DNA from: JAVBNW01 sp031551255 | GTDB lineage: Bacteria; Bacillota; Clostridia; Christensenellales; UBA1750 | Assembly (NCBI GenBank): GCA_031551255.1 | Contig: JAVBNW010000012.1 | Coordinates: 1 to 54,546, forward strand | Direction: 5' to 3' | DNA length: 54,546 nucleotides | Part shown: positions 6,445 through 13,677 of the stretch, in pieces | How positions within the stretch are numbered: the stretch's first letter is position 1 | How the letters are laid out: the number at the start of each line of letters is the position of its first letter | Notes under the pieces: model-generated | Seen by the model: the letters and a program-made list of their open reading frames with translations, nothing else | Told to the model about the DNA's origin: nothing | The model's database searches: none | Position numbers and translations under genes: made by a program

Positions 6445-7638
6445 CTACATCCTGCAGACGATCGCGTCGAGGAATTCCTCGCTGGAAAGCCGCTTAGCAT
6501 CGCCCTCAAACATACCGGAAAGGTCGCCCGTCATTTCACCGCCTTCGATGGTATCGATCGTCACCTTTTCAAGCTTCTTCGCGAACGCGCAAAGCTCGGG
6601 GATATCGTCGAGCTGGCCGCGCTTATTAAGCGCGCCCGTCCATGCAAAAATGGTGGCGACGGGGTTGGTCGAAACCGTCTCGCCCTTCAGATGGCGATAG
6701 TAATGCCGCGTTACCGTGCCGTGGGCAGCCTCAAACTCGTACGTTCCGTCCGGCGCTACCAGCACGCTGGTCATCATCGACAGCGAGCCGAAGGCCGTGG
6801 CCACCATGTCGCTCATCACGTCTCCGTCGTAGTTTTTGCAGGCCCATATGAAGCCGCCTTCCGAGCGGATCACCCGGGCGACCGCGTCGTCGATCAGCGT
6901 ATAAAAGTATTCGATGCCCGCCTTAGCAAACTTCTCTTGATATTCCGCATCGAAGATCTCCTGGAAAATATCTTTAAAGCGGTGGTCGTACGTCTTGGAA
7001 ATCGTATCTTTTGTGGAAAACCACAGATCCTGCCTGCTATCCAGCGCATAGGCGAAGCACGCGTGCGCGAAGGAGGCGATGGACTCATCGGTATTGTGCA
7101 TGCCCTGCACGATGCCCGGACCCTTAAACTCGTGCACCAACGCGGCCTTTTCTTTGCCGTCAGCGCCGATAATGCGGATTTCGGCCCTGCCCGGGCCTTC
7201 CATTCTAAGCTCCGCCGCCTTGTAGACGTCTCCATACGCGTGACGCGCAATGGTAATGGACTTTTTCCAGGTGCGGACGCTGGGAGATATGCCCTTTACG
7301 ATGATCGGCGCGCGGAAAACCGTGCCGTCGAGCATCGCACGGATGGTGGCGTTGGGGCTCTTCCACATTTCGCGCAGCTTATATTCTTCCACCCTCTGGG
7401 CGTTGGGCGTGATGGTGGCGCACTTGACTGCCACCCCCAGGCGGCGGGTCGCCTCCGCAGATTTGACCGTCACCTCGTCGCCCGTCTTATCCCTTTCGGG
7501 CAGCCCCAGGTCGTAGTACTCCGTCTTGAGGTCGACAAACGGCTCAATCAACTTTTCCTTGATCATTTTCCAAAGAATGCGGGTCATCTCGTCGCCGTCC
7601 ATCTCGACGAGCGGCGTCTTCATAGGAATTTTCTGCAT
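6445..7638 (-). CDS. icd: NADP-dependent isocitrate dehydrogenase
   Basis: This is a 397-residue isocitrate dehydrogenase of the subfamily that includes the eukaryotic NADP enzymes (PRK08299-like), converting isocitrate to 2-oxoglutarate and CO2. Visible features are the N-terminal VEMDGDEMTRILWK, the substrate-binding SPNATIRAMLDGTVFR loop, the metal-binding WACKNYDGDVMSD and the cofactor segment EAAHGTVTRHYY. Length fits. ATG at 7638 has GAGGGGGAG upstream. It is monocistronic, reading left, with a candidate promoter at 7675-7704. In an anaerobe the enzyme most likely supplies 2-oxoglutarate and NADPH for glutamate synthesis; no other TCA genes are near. Confidence 0.95.
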   Translation of the reverse strand: MQKIPMKTPLVEMDGDEMTRILWKMIKEKLIEPFVDLKTEYYDLGLPERDKTGDEVTVKSAEATRRLGVAVKCATITPNAQRVEEYKLREMWKSPNATIRAMLDGTVFRAPIIVKGISPSVRTWKKSITIARHAYGDVYKAAELRMEGPGRAEIRIIGADGKEKAALVHEFKGPGIVQGMHNTDESIASFAHACFAYALDSRQDLWFSTKDTISKTYDHRFKDIFQEIFDAEYQEKFAKAGIEYFYTLIDDAVARVIRSEGGFIWACKNYDGDVMSDMVATAFGSLSMMTSVLVAPDGTYEFEAAHGTVTRHYYRHLKGETVSTNPVATIFAWTGALNKRGQLDDIPELCAFAKKLEKVTIDTIEGGEMTGDLSGMFEGDAKRLSSEEFLDAIVCRM

Positions 7639-7674
7639 GCTTCTCCCCCTCGTTGCGGCTTGGGCCCTTAGGGC

Positions 7675-7704
7675 TTTATAATGTCGATGGTTGCCTTATT
7701 GTAA
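7675..7704 (-). promoter_or_regulatory. Candidate promoter of icd
   Basis: TTACAA (7699-7704), 18 bases, TATAAA (7675-7680) on the minus strand, 37 bases before the icd ATG. Confidence 0.45.
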
Positions 7705-7737
7705 CAGATGCATAAACATGCGTAAAGGAGAGTCGTC

Positions 7738-8157
7738 ATGCGGTTGTGTTATGAAACGATGACAATTGGGCATTACGAGGCCGTATACGCGCTGTGGGGG
7801 GCGACGGAGGGCATTGGCATGAGCGGCGCCGACAGCCGCGAGGCGATAAGCGCGTTTCTTGCGCGCAATCCCGGCCTTGGGTTTGTATGCATAGTAGGCG
7901 GCATGGTCGCCGGCGCGGTGATGGCAGGACACGACGGGCGGCGCGGGTTTCTATATCACCTCGCGGTAGCGAAAGAGCACCGCAGGCGCGGCATCGGCGG
8001 CGAGCTCGCGCGCCGCGCGCTGGATGCGCTGTGCCGCGAAGGCATCGCCAAATGCCATATTATGGTGTTCGCCGACAACGAAGACGGCCTGTCCTTTTGG
8101 CGTGGCATCGGCTTTGAGCCCCGCGGCGACATCGCGCTGATGTCGAAGAGCCTATAA
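7738..8157 (+). CDS. GNAT-family N-acetyltransferase
   Basis: This is a 139-residue GNAT acetyltransferase, transferring an acetyl group from acetyl-CoA to an amine of unknown identity. The acetyl-CoA pyrophosphate loop is HRRRGIGGELARRAL (about residues 80-95), preceded by the beta strand GFLYHLAVAKEH and followed by NEDGLSFWRGIGFEPRG, where the Trp/Phe-Gly pattern is typical of the YpeA/RimI-like group. ATG at 7738 has AAGGAGAG six to eight bases upstream. It is divergent from icd and followed by its own hairpin terminator at 8174-8199. The substrate cannot be predicted. Confidence 0.85.
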   Translation: MRLCYETMTIGHYEAVYALWGATEGIGMSGADSREAISAFLARNPGLGFVCIVGGMVAGAVMAGHDGRRGFLYHLAVAKEHRRRGIGGELARRALDALCREGIAKCHIMVFADNEDGLSFWRGIGFEPRGDIALMSKSL

Positions 8158-8173
8158 ACTATGAGGCAAAAAA

Positions 8174-8199
8174 ATGAGGACGCCGAGCGGCATCCTCAT
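8174..8199 (+). terminator. Hairpin terminator of the acetyltransferase gene
   Basis: ATGAGGA (8174-8180) pairs with TCCTCAT (8193-8199) and GCC with GGC around a GAGC loop. It lies 17 bases after the stop. T-run is weak. Confidence 0.5.
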
Positions 8200-8260
8200 A
8201 CGCTGTCAAAACAGCCCCGACACTTCGCCTGTCCGGGAGGCTTATCCCCCGTATCTCTTC

Positions 8261-8301
8261 GGCGGGGGGCCCACGGTAGGTACGCGTACCCCCGTGCCGT
8301 A
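8261..8301. repeat. Short palindromic intergenic repeat, copy 2
   Basis: GGCGGGG...CACGG...GGTACGCGTACC...CCGTGCCGTA has the same block order as 2406-2445 and folds as a hairpin around the GTACGCGTAC palindrome. It abuts the stop codon of the gene at 8302. Confidence 0.55.
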
Positions 8302-8613
8302 TCAAAACGTCCTCGCCATCTTGTCGGCGTACTCCGCTGCGATCGGGAGCCGGAACGATCGCCCGTTCCAACAGTTGATCGCGCATACGACCGATGCAAG
8401 AATCGCAACCAGGGAGAGCACAAAGCAGAAAATCCAGCCTATGAAGGGAATCCAGCCCAGCAGCGCGCCGATAAGTAGCAACGCAAACAATAGGATCGCC
8501 TGGGCTGCGTTAAAGCGCACAAAGGCGTTATCCCGTTCGACAAAAAACAGGATGATTCCGATGATCCACACATAGCACAAAAGCGCCTTGAGCCTTACGT
8601 CCTTCTCCATCAT
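8302..8613 (-). CDS. Small membrane protein, DUF4870-like
   Basis: This is a 103-residue membrane protein with three hydrophobic stretches (about residues 8-25, 36-55 and 58-80). The pattern KALLCYVWIIGIILFFVERDNAFVRFNAAQAILLF matches the DUF4870/Tic20-like group, in which a conserved FVRFHAxQA-type motif lies between the first two helices. Function is unknown; relatives are small inner-membrane proteins. It begins four bases after the stop of the TM2 zinc-ribbon gene with no clear ribosome site, which suggests coupled translation. Both genes are likely driven from the promoter at 9075-9103. Confidence 0.75.
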   Translation of the reverse strand: MMEKDVRLKALLCYVWIIGIILFFVERDNAFVRFNAAQAILLFALLLIGALLGWIPFIGWIFCFVLSLVAILASVVCAINCWNGRSFRLPIAAEYADKMARTF

Positions 8614-8617
8614 GGCG

Positions 8618-9031
8618 TCATTCCTTCAGCGCGAAGCCCTGCGCGTCTTTATCGATGGAGCCGGTGAGAATCATAATGCCCTCCACCAGGCCCCATATCC
8701 CCGATACCACGGGGCCTAATCCCATCAAGCATACGCCTACCGTGCCCAGCAGCACCTGCGCTACCGCCTTGCTCGTAAACCCAAGGTAGAAGTTATGAAC
8801 GCCCAGCCAGCCTAAAAAGATGCCCAGCAGGCCCGCCGCAATCTTCGATTTGGCGCCAGCAGGCGCCGCGCGCATCACCGGCACGCCGCAGTGCGTGCAC
8901 ACGGCCGCTCCGGGCAAGATCTCGCTTCCGCACGCGCGACAACGGCTGGCGGCCGTTCCCACCGCAAGCCCGCAATGGATGCAAATGGCGGCACGATCGT
9001 CGATTTGCTGCCCGCAATTGGTGCAATACAT
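8618..9031 (-). CDS. Zinc-ribbon and TM2-domain membrane protein
   Basis: This 137-residue protein starts with two zinc-ribbon units, CTNCG...CIHCG (about residues 3-21) and CRACG...CTHCG (about 32-48), followed by a TM2 domain (KSKIAAGLLGIFLGWLGVHNFYLGFTSKAVAQVLL) with two membrane helices joined by the family's GxHxFYLG turn. Such proteins are common in Firmicutes and their role is not established. ATG at 9031 has AAGGAGGGG upstream. It is the first gene of a two-gene leftward unit with the DUF4870-like protein, behind a good promoter. Confidence 0.9.
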   Translation of the reverse strand: MYCTNCGQQIDDRAAICIHCGLAVGTAASRCRACGSEILPGAAVCTHCGVPVMRAAPAGAKSKIAAGLLGIFLGWLGVHNFYLGFTSKAVAQVLLGTVGVCLMGLGPVVSGIWGLVEGIMILTGSIDKDAQGFALKE

Positions 9032-9074
9032 GAAAACCCCTCCTTACATGCTCGTCGGGTTTCTTTCCCAATCC

Positions 9075-9103
9075 AGTATATCCATATCTCACATACGACG
9101 CAA
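9075..9103 (-). promoter_or_regulatory. Promoter of the TM2/DUF4870 pair
   Basis: TTGCGT (9098-9103), 17 bases, TATACT (9075-9080) on the minus strand, 44 bases before the ATG at 9031. Confidence 0.6.
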
Positions 9104-9145
9104 GATAAGGAATTGTGTCAGCGGCGTCTGCAACCTCCTTCCGTG

Positions 9146-9174
9146 TTGCGAACCGTAGAAAAATCCACTACAAT
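9146..9174 (+). promoter_or_regulatory. Promoter and leader hairpin of the UroD-like gene
   Basis: TTGCGA (9146-9151), 17 bases, TACAAT (9169-9174). The leader then holds a perfect 8-bp hairpin CGCGAAGA/TCTTCGCG (9187-9207) just before the ribosome site. Confidence 0.55.
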
Positions 9175-9226
9175 AGAGCCAATCACCGCGAAGAGCTTGT
9201 CTTCGCGCCGACAAAGGGGGAATAAT

Positions 9227-10315
9227 ATGGCCATCGATTTCTCGCCACAGCGCTGGGACAAAGTCGCGCGCACGATGCAGGCGTGGTGGGACGGCACGCT
9301 CGGCCGCCCGGTCGCCAGCGCGCACCTAATCGGACGGGATCCGGGTAGGGGAAAGCCTTCGGGTTATATCCTGAACCAGCAGACGTGTTTGGATTTTTCG
9401 GTTTCCGCGGACGACGTAATCGATCGAGTGGACTACGAGCTTTCCCGGCGGGTAATCCTGGGCGACGGCTTCCCGCACCTGTCCCTCGAATCGTTCGGCG
9501 CGGGCGTATTGGCGGCCTTTCTGGGCGCACGGATGGACAATTCCATCAGCGGCGTGTGGTTTCATTCCCCCGGCGACATACCCATCGCCGATATGCATTT
9601 CGCTTATGACCCCGGGCACCCGGTGTTTTTACGCATCATGGATCTTTGCCGCGCGGCGGTTCGGCGTTGGAGCGGCCAGGTGCAGATCGGCATGACGGAT
9701 CTTGGCGGCGTAATGGACGTGCTCGCGTCGTTTCGCACCACGGAAAAACTGTTGGTGGATCTGTACGACAGCCCGGACGAGGTGCTGCGCTGCGCGTCGG
9801 AAATCGAAAAGGCCTGGGGGCAGTATTACGACGCGATCCAGAGCATCATCTCCCCCGTCAACCCCGGCTATTCGGATTGGCTGGGCCTTTTCTCGCCGAT
9901 CCCCTCCTACACGACGCAGTGCGATTTCAGTTACATGATTTCGCCGGAAATGTTTACGCGCTTTGTGCTGCCGGAGCTAAGCCGCACGTGGAACCGATTG
10001 GGCCACGGCGTTTATCACCTGGACGGAATCGGCGAGCTCCCCCATCTGCCTTATCTGGTGGCCGACCCCGCGCTTCACGTCATCCAGTGGGTGCCCGGCG
10101 ACGGCAAGCCGATCGAGGATCAATGGCCCAAGGTATATCGCGACATCCACGCGGGCGGTAAAAAGATCCTTATGATGCACCTGCCGTGCCTGCCCACGAT
10201 CATTGAGCAGATCGGCGCAAATACCGATGTGATGTGCTGGAACAACTATGCGGTACCGATGGAAAAGGGCGAGGCGGCAAAGGAGCTCTTGCGCAAGGTC
10301 GGCGTGCCGGTATAG
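9227..10315 (+). CDS. Uroporphyrinogen-decarboxylase-like protein (URO-D fold)
   Basis: This is a 362-residue protein of the URO-D superfamily (PF01208 type), which includes haem-pathway HemE and the corrinoid methyltransferases MtaA/MtbA/CmuA. The N-terminus (WDKVARTMQAWWDGTLGRPV) and the conserved central segments (MTDLGGVMDVLASFRTTEKLLVDLYDSPDEV, HLDGIGELPHLPYL) fit the uncharacterised Clostridial branch linked to sugar or methyl metabolism, not true HemE. ATG at 9227 follows AAAGGGGGAAT. It is monocistronic, with a promoter at 9146 and a classic terminator at 10345-10370. No corrinoid-binding protein or MtaB partner lies nearby, so a methyltransferase role is not supported by context. A second family member is at 51994-52985. 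Confidence 0.85.
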   Translation: MAIDFSPQRWDKVARTMQAWWDGTLGRPVASAHLIGRDPGRGKPSGYILNQQTCLDFSVSADDVIDRVDYELSRRVILGDGFPHLSLESFGAGVLAAFLGARMDNSISGVWFHSPGDIPIADMHFAYDPGHPVFLRIMDLCRAAVRRWSGQVQIGMTDLGGVMDVLASFRTTEKLLVDLYDSPDEVLRCASEIEKAWGQYYDAIQSIISPVNPGYSDWLGLFSPIPSYTTQCDFSYMISPEMFTRFVLPELSRTWNRLGHGVYHLDGIGELPHLPYLVADPALHVIQWVPGDGKPIEDQWPKVYRDIHAGGKKILMMHLPCLPTIIEQIGANTDVMCWNNYAVPMEKGEAAKELLRKVGVPV

Positions 10316-10344
10316 AGAAACGAAATCGGGCCCTGTGATACATG

Positions 10345-10370
10345 AAAATGCCCGCTATGCGGGCATTTTT
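10345..10370 (+). terminator. Intrinsic terminator of the UroD-like gene
   Basis: AAAATGCCCGC (10345-10355) and GCGGGCATTTT (10359-10369) form a perfect 11-bp stem with a 3-base loop, ending in five Ts. Confidence 0.8.
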
Positions 10371-10426
10371 GATGGCATAAACGCAAAGATGAGATGGAGA
10401 AATATATGAAGCGTCTTTTTTAGCTA

Positions 10427-10457
10427 TTGACTTGGAGTCGGCTCCAAGTGTTACGAT
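10427..10457 (+). promoter_or_regulatory. MerR-type promoter with 19-bp spacer and dyad operator
   Basis: TTGACT (10427-10432) and TACGAT (10452-10457) are separated by 19 bases, longer than the sigma-A optimum. The spacer is filled by the dyad ACTTGGAG/CTCCAAGT (10430-10437 and 10442-10449). This is the signature of promoters that MerR proteins activate by twisting the spacer DNA; the adjacent merR-family gene is the obvious regulator. Confidence 0.8.
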
Positions 10458-10505
10458 ATATCCATCTTCCAAATATATGAAAGAATCTCTATGAGGGAAA
10501 TGCGC

Positions 10506-10889
10506 ATGACGATTGCGGAAGTAAGCAAAAAGTATGATGTAACTGCCGATACCCTGCGCTATTACGAGCGTATTGGGCTGATACCCGCCGTGAACCGCAC
10601 GCAAGGCGGCATCCGCGATTATACGCAAGAAAATTGCCGCTGGGTCGAATTCGCAAAGTGCATGCGCGGCGCGGGCTTGGCGGTAGAAGCCCTCATCGAA
10701 TATGTCGCGCTGTTTCAGCAAGGAGATTCCACCCTCAACGCAAGAAAGCAAATACTCGCGGAACAGCGCGATCAGTTGCTTGTCAAAATGGGTGAAATGC
10801 AATCGACGCTAAACCGGCTCAATGAAAAGATAGAGCGGTATGATGTGATCATCGCGCCAAAGGAAAATGCTTTAAAGCATTCGCTATAA
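10506..10889 (+). CDS. MerR-family transcriptional regulator
   Basis: This is a 127-residue MerR regulator: winged helix-turn-helix MTIAEVSKKYDVTADTLRYYERIGLIP (about residues 1-27), wing GGIRDYTQENCRWVEFAKCMRGAGL, then a coiled-coil dimerisation helix (about 80-120). There is no C-terminal effector domain and no paired-Cys metal site, so it belongs to the short group that pairs with aldo/keto reductases and other stress enzymes (AdhR/NmlR-like); Cys45 and Cys52 could be redox-active but this is speculative. I chose the ATG at 10506 because GAGGGA precedes it at a good distance; two in-frame starts lie just upstream. It forms an operon with the aldo/keto reductase 22 bases downstream. Confidence 0.9.
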   Translation: MTIAEVSKKYDVTADTLRYYERIGLIPAVNRTQGGIRDYTQENCRWVEFAKCMRGAGLAVEALIEYVALFQQGDSTLNARKQILAEQRDQLLVKMGEMQSTLNRLNEKIERYDVIIAPKENALKHSL

Positions 10890-10911
10890 AAAGTGATCAG
10901 GAGGATAAAAA

Positions 10912-11874
10912 ATGGAGTACGCGAAACTCGGAACTACAGCCATCGAAATTTCCCGGCTTTGCGTCGGATGCATGAGCTTCGGCAACCCGGCAAGCAATTT
11001 TCACGCATGGACGCTGGACCCTCAAGAGAGCGAAACGCTTATCAAACGCGCCCTGGATTTGGGAATCAATTTCTTTGATACGGCCAATACCTATTCGGGC
11101 GGCACCAGCGAAGAATATCTTGGCCGAGCCATCAAAAACAATGTGGCGAGGGATAAGGTCGTCATCGCGACGAAGGTTTATTTTAACGAGGGCAATCTTT
11201 CCAAGGCGGCCATTGTAAGAGAAATAGACGGCTCGCTAAAGCGATTGGGCATGGATTATGTCGACCTTTACATCATCCACCGTTTCGACTACAACACGCC
11301 CGTGGAAGAAACCATGGCGGCGCTTGACAGCCTCATCAAAGCGGGAAAAGTGCGGGCGGTCGGCGCTTCCGCCATGTATGGCTACCAGTTTTACAACATG
11401 CAGCTTTGCGCGGAAAGAAACGGCCTGACTCCGTTTGCATCGATGCAAAACCATTATAACCTGCTCTATCGCGAAGACGAGCGCGAGCTCATCCCGATCT
11501 TAACGCAGTACAATACCGCGCTTACCCCCTACAGCCCCCTTGCCGCGGGTAGGCTTTCCCGCCTGGAGTGGACGACCGACACCATGCGCAGCCGGACGGA
11601 CAAAACAGCCGTTTCAAAATACGACGGCACGCAAGCGGCGGACTACGCCATCGTCGGGCGCGTCCATGAAATCGCCGAAAAGTACGACGCTACCATGACG
11701 CAGATTTCCCTTGCGTGGCAGTTTGCCAAGGGCGTGGCATCCCCCATCATCGGCGCGACCAAAGCGAAGTATTTTGACGATGCCGCGGGCAGCCTCGGGA
11801 TCAAACTCTCGCAAGAGGACGTTGCCTATCTCGAAGAATTGTACGTTCCGCACAAAATTGTCGGCGCGCTTTGA
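10912..11874 (+). CDS. Aldo/keto reductase
   Basis: This 320-residue protein is an NAD(P)H-dependent aldo/keto reductase with the (beta/alpha)8 fold, of the group containing YghZ/IolS-like enzymes. Visible are the N-terminal YAKLGTTAIEISRLCVGCMSFG, the catalytic Asp/Tyr in FFDTANTYSGG, the Lys in VIATKVYF and the His in YIIHRFD, plus the C-terminal cofactor region SPIIGATKAKYFDD. It would reduce aldehydes or ketones, perhaps reactive carbonyls. ATG at 10912 follows AGGAGGATAAAAA. It shares the MerR-type promoter with the upstream regulator, so it is likely induced by the signal that regulator senses. A very strong terminator follows. Confidence 0.93.
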   Translation: MEYAKLGTTAIEISRLCVGCMSFGNPASNFHAWTLDPQESETLIKRALDLGINFFDTANTYSGGTSEEYLGRAIKNNVARDKVVIATKVYFNEGNLSKAAIVREIDGSLKRLGMDYVDLYIIHRFDYNTPVEETMAALDSLIKAGKVRAVGASAMYGYQFYNMQLCAERNGLTPFASMQNHYNLLYREDERELIPILTQYNTALTPYSPLAAGRLSRLEWTTDTMRSRTDKTAVSKYDGTQAADYAIVGRVHEIAEKYDATMTQISLAWQFAKGVASPIIGATKAKYFDDAAGSLGIKLSQEDVAYLEELYVPHKIVGAL

Positions 11875-11927
11875 GACTTGCACCGCGGCGTCCATTCTTC
11901 GAAATAACCTGCGGAATGTATCATACG

Positions 11928-11967
11928 GCACACAAAAGGAATGCCTAAAGGCATTCCTTTTGTGTGC
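11928..11967. terminator. Bidirectional intrinsic terminator
   Basis: GCACACAAAAGGAATGCC (11928-11945) and its exact complement (11950-11967) form an 18-bp perfect stem with a TAAA loop. It sits between two convergent genes and can end both the aldo/keto reductase and esterase transcripts. Confidence 0.85.
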
Positions 11968-11978
11968 ATTCACCAACA

Positions 11979-12791
11979 TTAGTTCCTAACGCCCTCTACC
12001 GGCGCAAGATCGATAAACTTGAAAAAACTTTGGATCTCGTCGTCCCAGAAGCTCCATTCGTGCTTGCCGGGCCGCTCGCAGCTTACGAAGCCAAACGGAT
12101 TGCCGGGAATGGATGCAAAGCAATCCCTTATCTGCGCATAGCTATCGTATACGAAGTCCTCGGTGCCGCAGGCTTGGTATACGCGCGGGAACGGACCGCC
12201 CGCCGCCGCAAGATCGCGGATGAGCACGGTCAAATCGTGCTTGGTGCCCTCGGCCGTTTCGCCGGGTTTTAGGCCGTACACGCGGTCGATCATCGCGTTC
12301 ATGCCCTCGTCGCCAAGGCGGGGCTTTAAGAAGTTGCCGCCCGAGAAGCTGCCGATCGCCCCATAATTTTGTGGACGAGAAAGCCCTATCTTCAAGCAGC
12401 CGTAGCCGCCCATCGAAAGGCCGGCGATGAAGTTGTCCTCGCGCTTGTCGGAAAGCATCGGAAAGAAGCCGCGCATGAGCACGGGCAGCTCGTCCGCGAT
12501 GTAGGTAAAGTACTTGCCGCCGTGCGCCATGTCGGTGTAGCGCGAAAGATGCGCGTTGGGCATCACCACCGCAATGCCCAGTTCGGACGCGTAGCGCTCC
12601 ACGGAAGTGCGCCGCTGCCAGATGGTATGGTTGTCGCTCGCGCCGTGCAGCAGCCACAAGACCGGCGTCTTGCCCTTGCGCACCGTCGCCGCCATGCCGA
12701 TCTGCTTCTTGGCGATTTGCGGAAGGATCACGTCGACCGATACCGACATGCCCAGCGATTCGGAAAAGAAATACGTGTGCAACAACGCCAT
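11979..12791 (-). CDS. Esterase, tributyrin-esterase/esterase D type (paralogue 2)
   Basis: This is a 270-residue alpha/beta hydrolase of the putative esterase family (PF00756), as in lactococcal tributyrin esterase EstA and S-formylglutathione hydrolase. Motifs: oxyanion strand LLHGASDNHTIWQRRTSVERY, nucleophile elbow GLSMGGYG, and the C-terminal His in PGKHEWSFWDDEI. It likely hydrolyses short acyl or acetyl esters, perhaps on sugars, in the cytoplasm since no signal peptide is present. ATG at 12791 follows AAGGGGGGCC and lies one base after the stop of its paralogue, with which it shares the opening MALxHxxFFSxxLGM. The pair arose by tandem duplication. Confidence 0.88.
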   Translation of the reverse strand: MALLHTYFFSESLGMSVSVDVILPQIAKKQIGMAATVRKGKTPVLWLLHGASDNHTIWQRRTSVERYASELGIAVVMPNAHLSRYTDMAHGGKYFTYIADELPVLMRGFFPMLSDKREDNFIAGLSMGGYGCLKIGLSRPQNYGAIGSFSGGNFLKPRLGDEGMNAMIDRVYGLKPGETAEGTKHDLTVLIRDLAAAGGPFPRVYQACGTEDFVYDSYAQIRDCFASIPGNPFGFVSCERPGKHEWSFWDDEIQSFFKFIDLAPVEGVRN

Positions 12792-12792
12792 G

Positions 12793-13590
12793 CTATTGGC
12801 CCCCCTTCGCATATGCCTTGAGCGGCAGCCACTTGAGCACCCGCTGGATGGTCTCGTCCCAGTACTTCCACTGGTGATCGCCCGGGTCTTCTTCGTATGT
12901 CAAATCGAAGCCGAGCTTTTGTATGTGATCGCGGAACGCGAGATTATCCTGATATAAAAAGTCTTCCGTGCCGCACCACTGGTAGATGCGGGGCTTTTGC
13001 CCGCCTTTTGCGCACTTTTCCGCCAGCGCGAACAGGTCGTTGTCGCTGCCCTGCATCACGTCGGGCGGCCCGAACACGTCTTCCCAGTAGCTTTCCCTAT
13101 CCGGCGAAACCTTCTTGCGGTGGGCCACGATATCCAGCCCGCCCGACAGGGTTGCCACGTTGGAAAACGCCTCCGGCATGCCAAGGCCCAGCTTTGCCGC
13201 GCCATAGCCGCCCATGGAAAGGCCCGCGGCAAACGTATCTTCCCGCTTATCCGACAAGGGGAAGAACGTGCGGCAGATCTCGGGAAGCTCTTGGGAAATA
13301 TACGTCCACCACTTCTGGCCGATATACATATCGGTATAAAAACCCAGCTGGGTGGATGGCATCACGACCGCGAGGCCGAGCTCGGCCGCATAGCGCTCGA
13401 TCGACGTGCGGCGCTGCCAGATGGTATGATCGTCCGACATGCCGTGCAAAAGATACAGCGTTTGGTAGGGGCCGGTGTCGGCCACGCCGTTCATGCCGAT
13501 CTGGCCGCTCGTGGCCTGCGGAATGATCACATCCATCTCCACGCACATGCCCAGCACATCCGAAAAGAAGTCCACATGCATCAACGCCAA
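12793..13590 (-). CDS. Esterase, tributyrin-esterase/esterase D type (paralogue 1)
   Basis: This 265-residue enzyme is a PF00756 esterase closely related to its downstream neighbour. Oxyanion segment LLHGMSDDHTIWQRRTSIERY, nucleophile elbow GLSMGGYG and terminal His in PGDHQWKYWDETI are all present. The start is a TTG at 13588-13590: AGGGGG lies eight bases upstream and the resulting N-terminus aligns with the paralogue (ALMHVDFFSDVLGM). It is the first gene of a two-gene operon with a one-base gap. Its mid-region differs (VAHRKKVSPDRESYWEDVFG), so the two may have different acyl preferences. Confidence 0.88.
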   Translation of the reverse strand: MALMHVDFFSDVLGMCVEMDVIIPQATSGQIGMNGVADTGPYQTLYLLHGMSDDHTIWQRRTSIERYAAELGLAVVMPSTQLGFYTDMYIGQKWWTYISQELPEICRTFFPLSDKREDTFAAGLSMGGYGAAKLGLGMPEAFSNVATLSGGLDIVAHRKKVSPDRESYWEDVFGPPDVMQGSDNDLFALAEKCAKGGQKPRIYQWCGTEDFLYQDNLAFRDHIQKLGFDLTYEEDPGDHQWKYWDETIQRVLKWLPLKAYAKGGQ

Positions 13591-13677
13591 GGAAGATACC
13601 CCCTCACAATCCATTTGCTTCATGCTACATCGGTTTCCATCTATTTGCAAGGACGGATTTCATGCTATACTTGCGCT

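Noticed and set aside
10200..10802. Minus frame of 200 codons opposite the UroD tail and MerR gene
   Set aside because: It crosses an intrinsic terminator and a MerR promoter; no domain.
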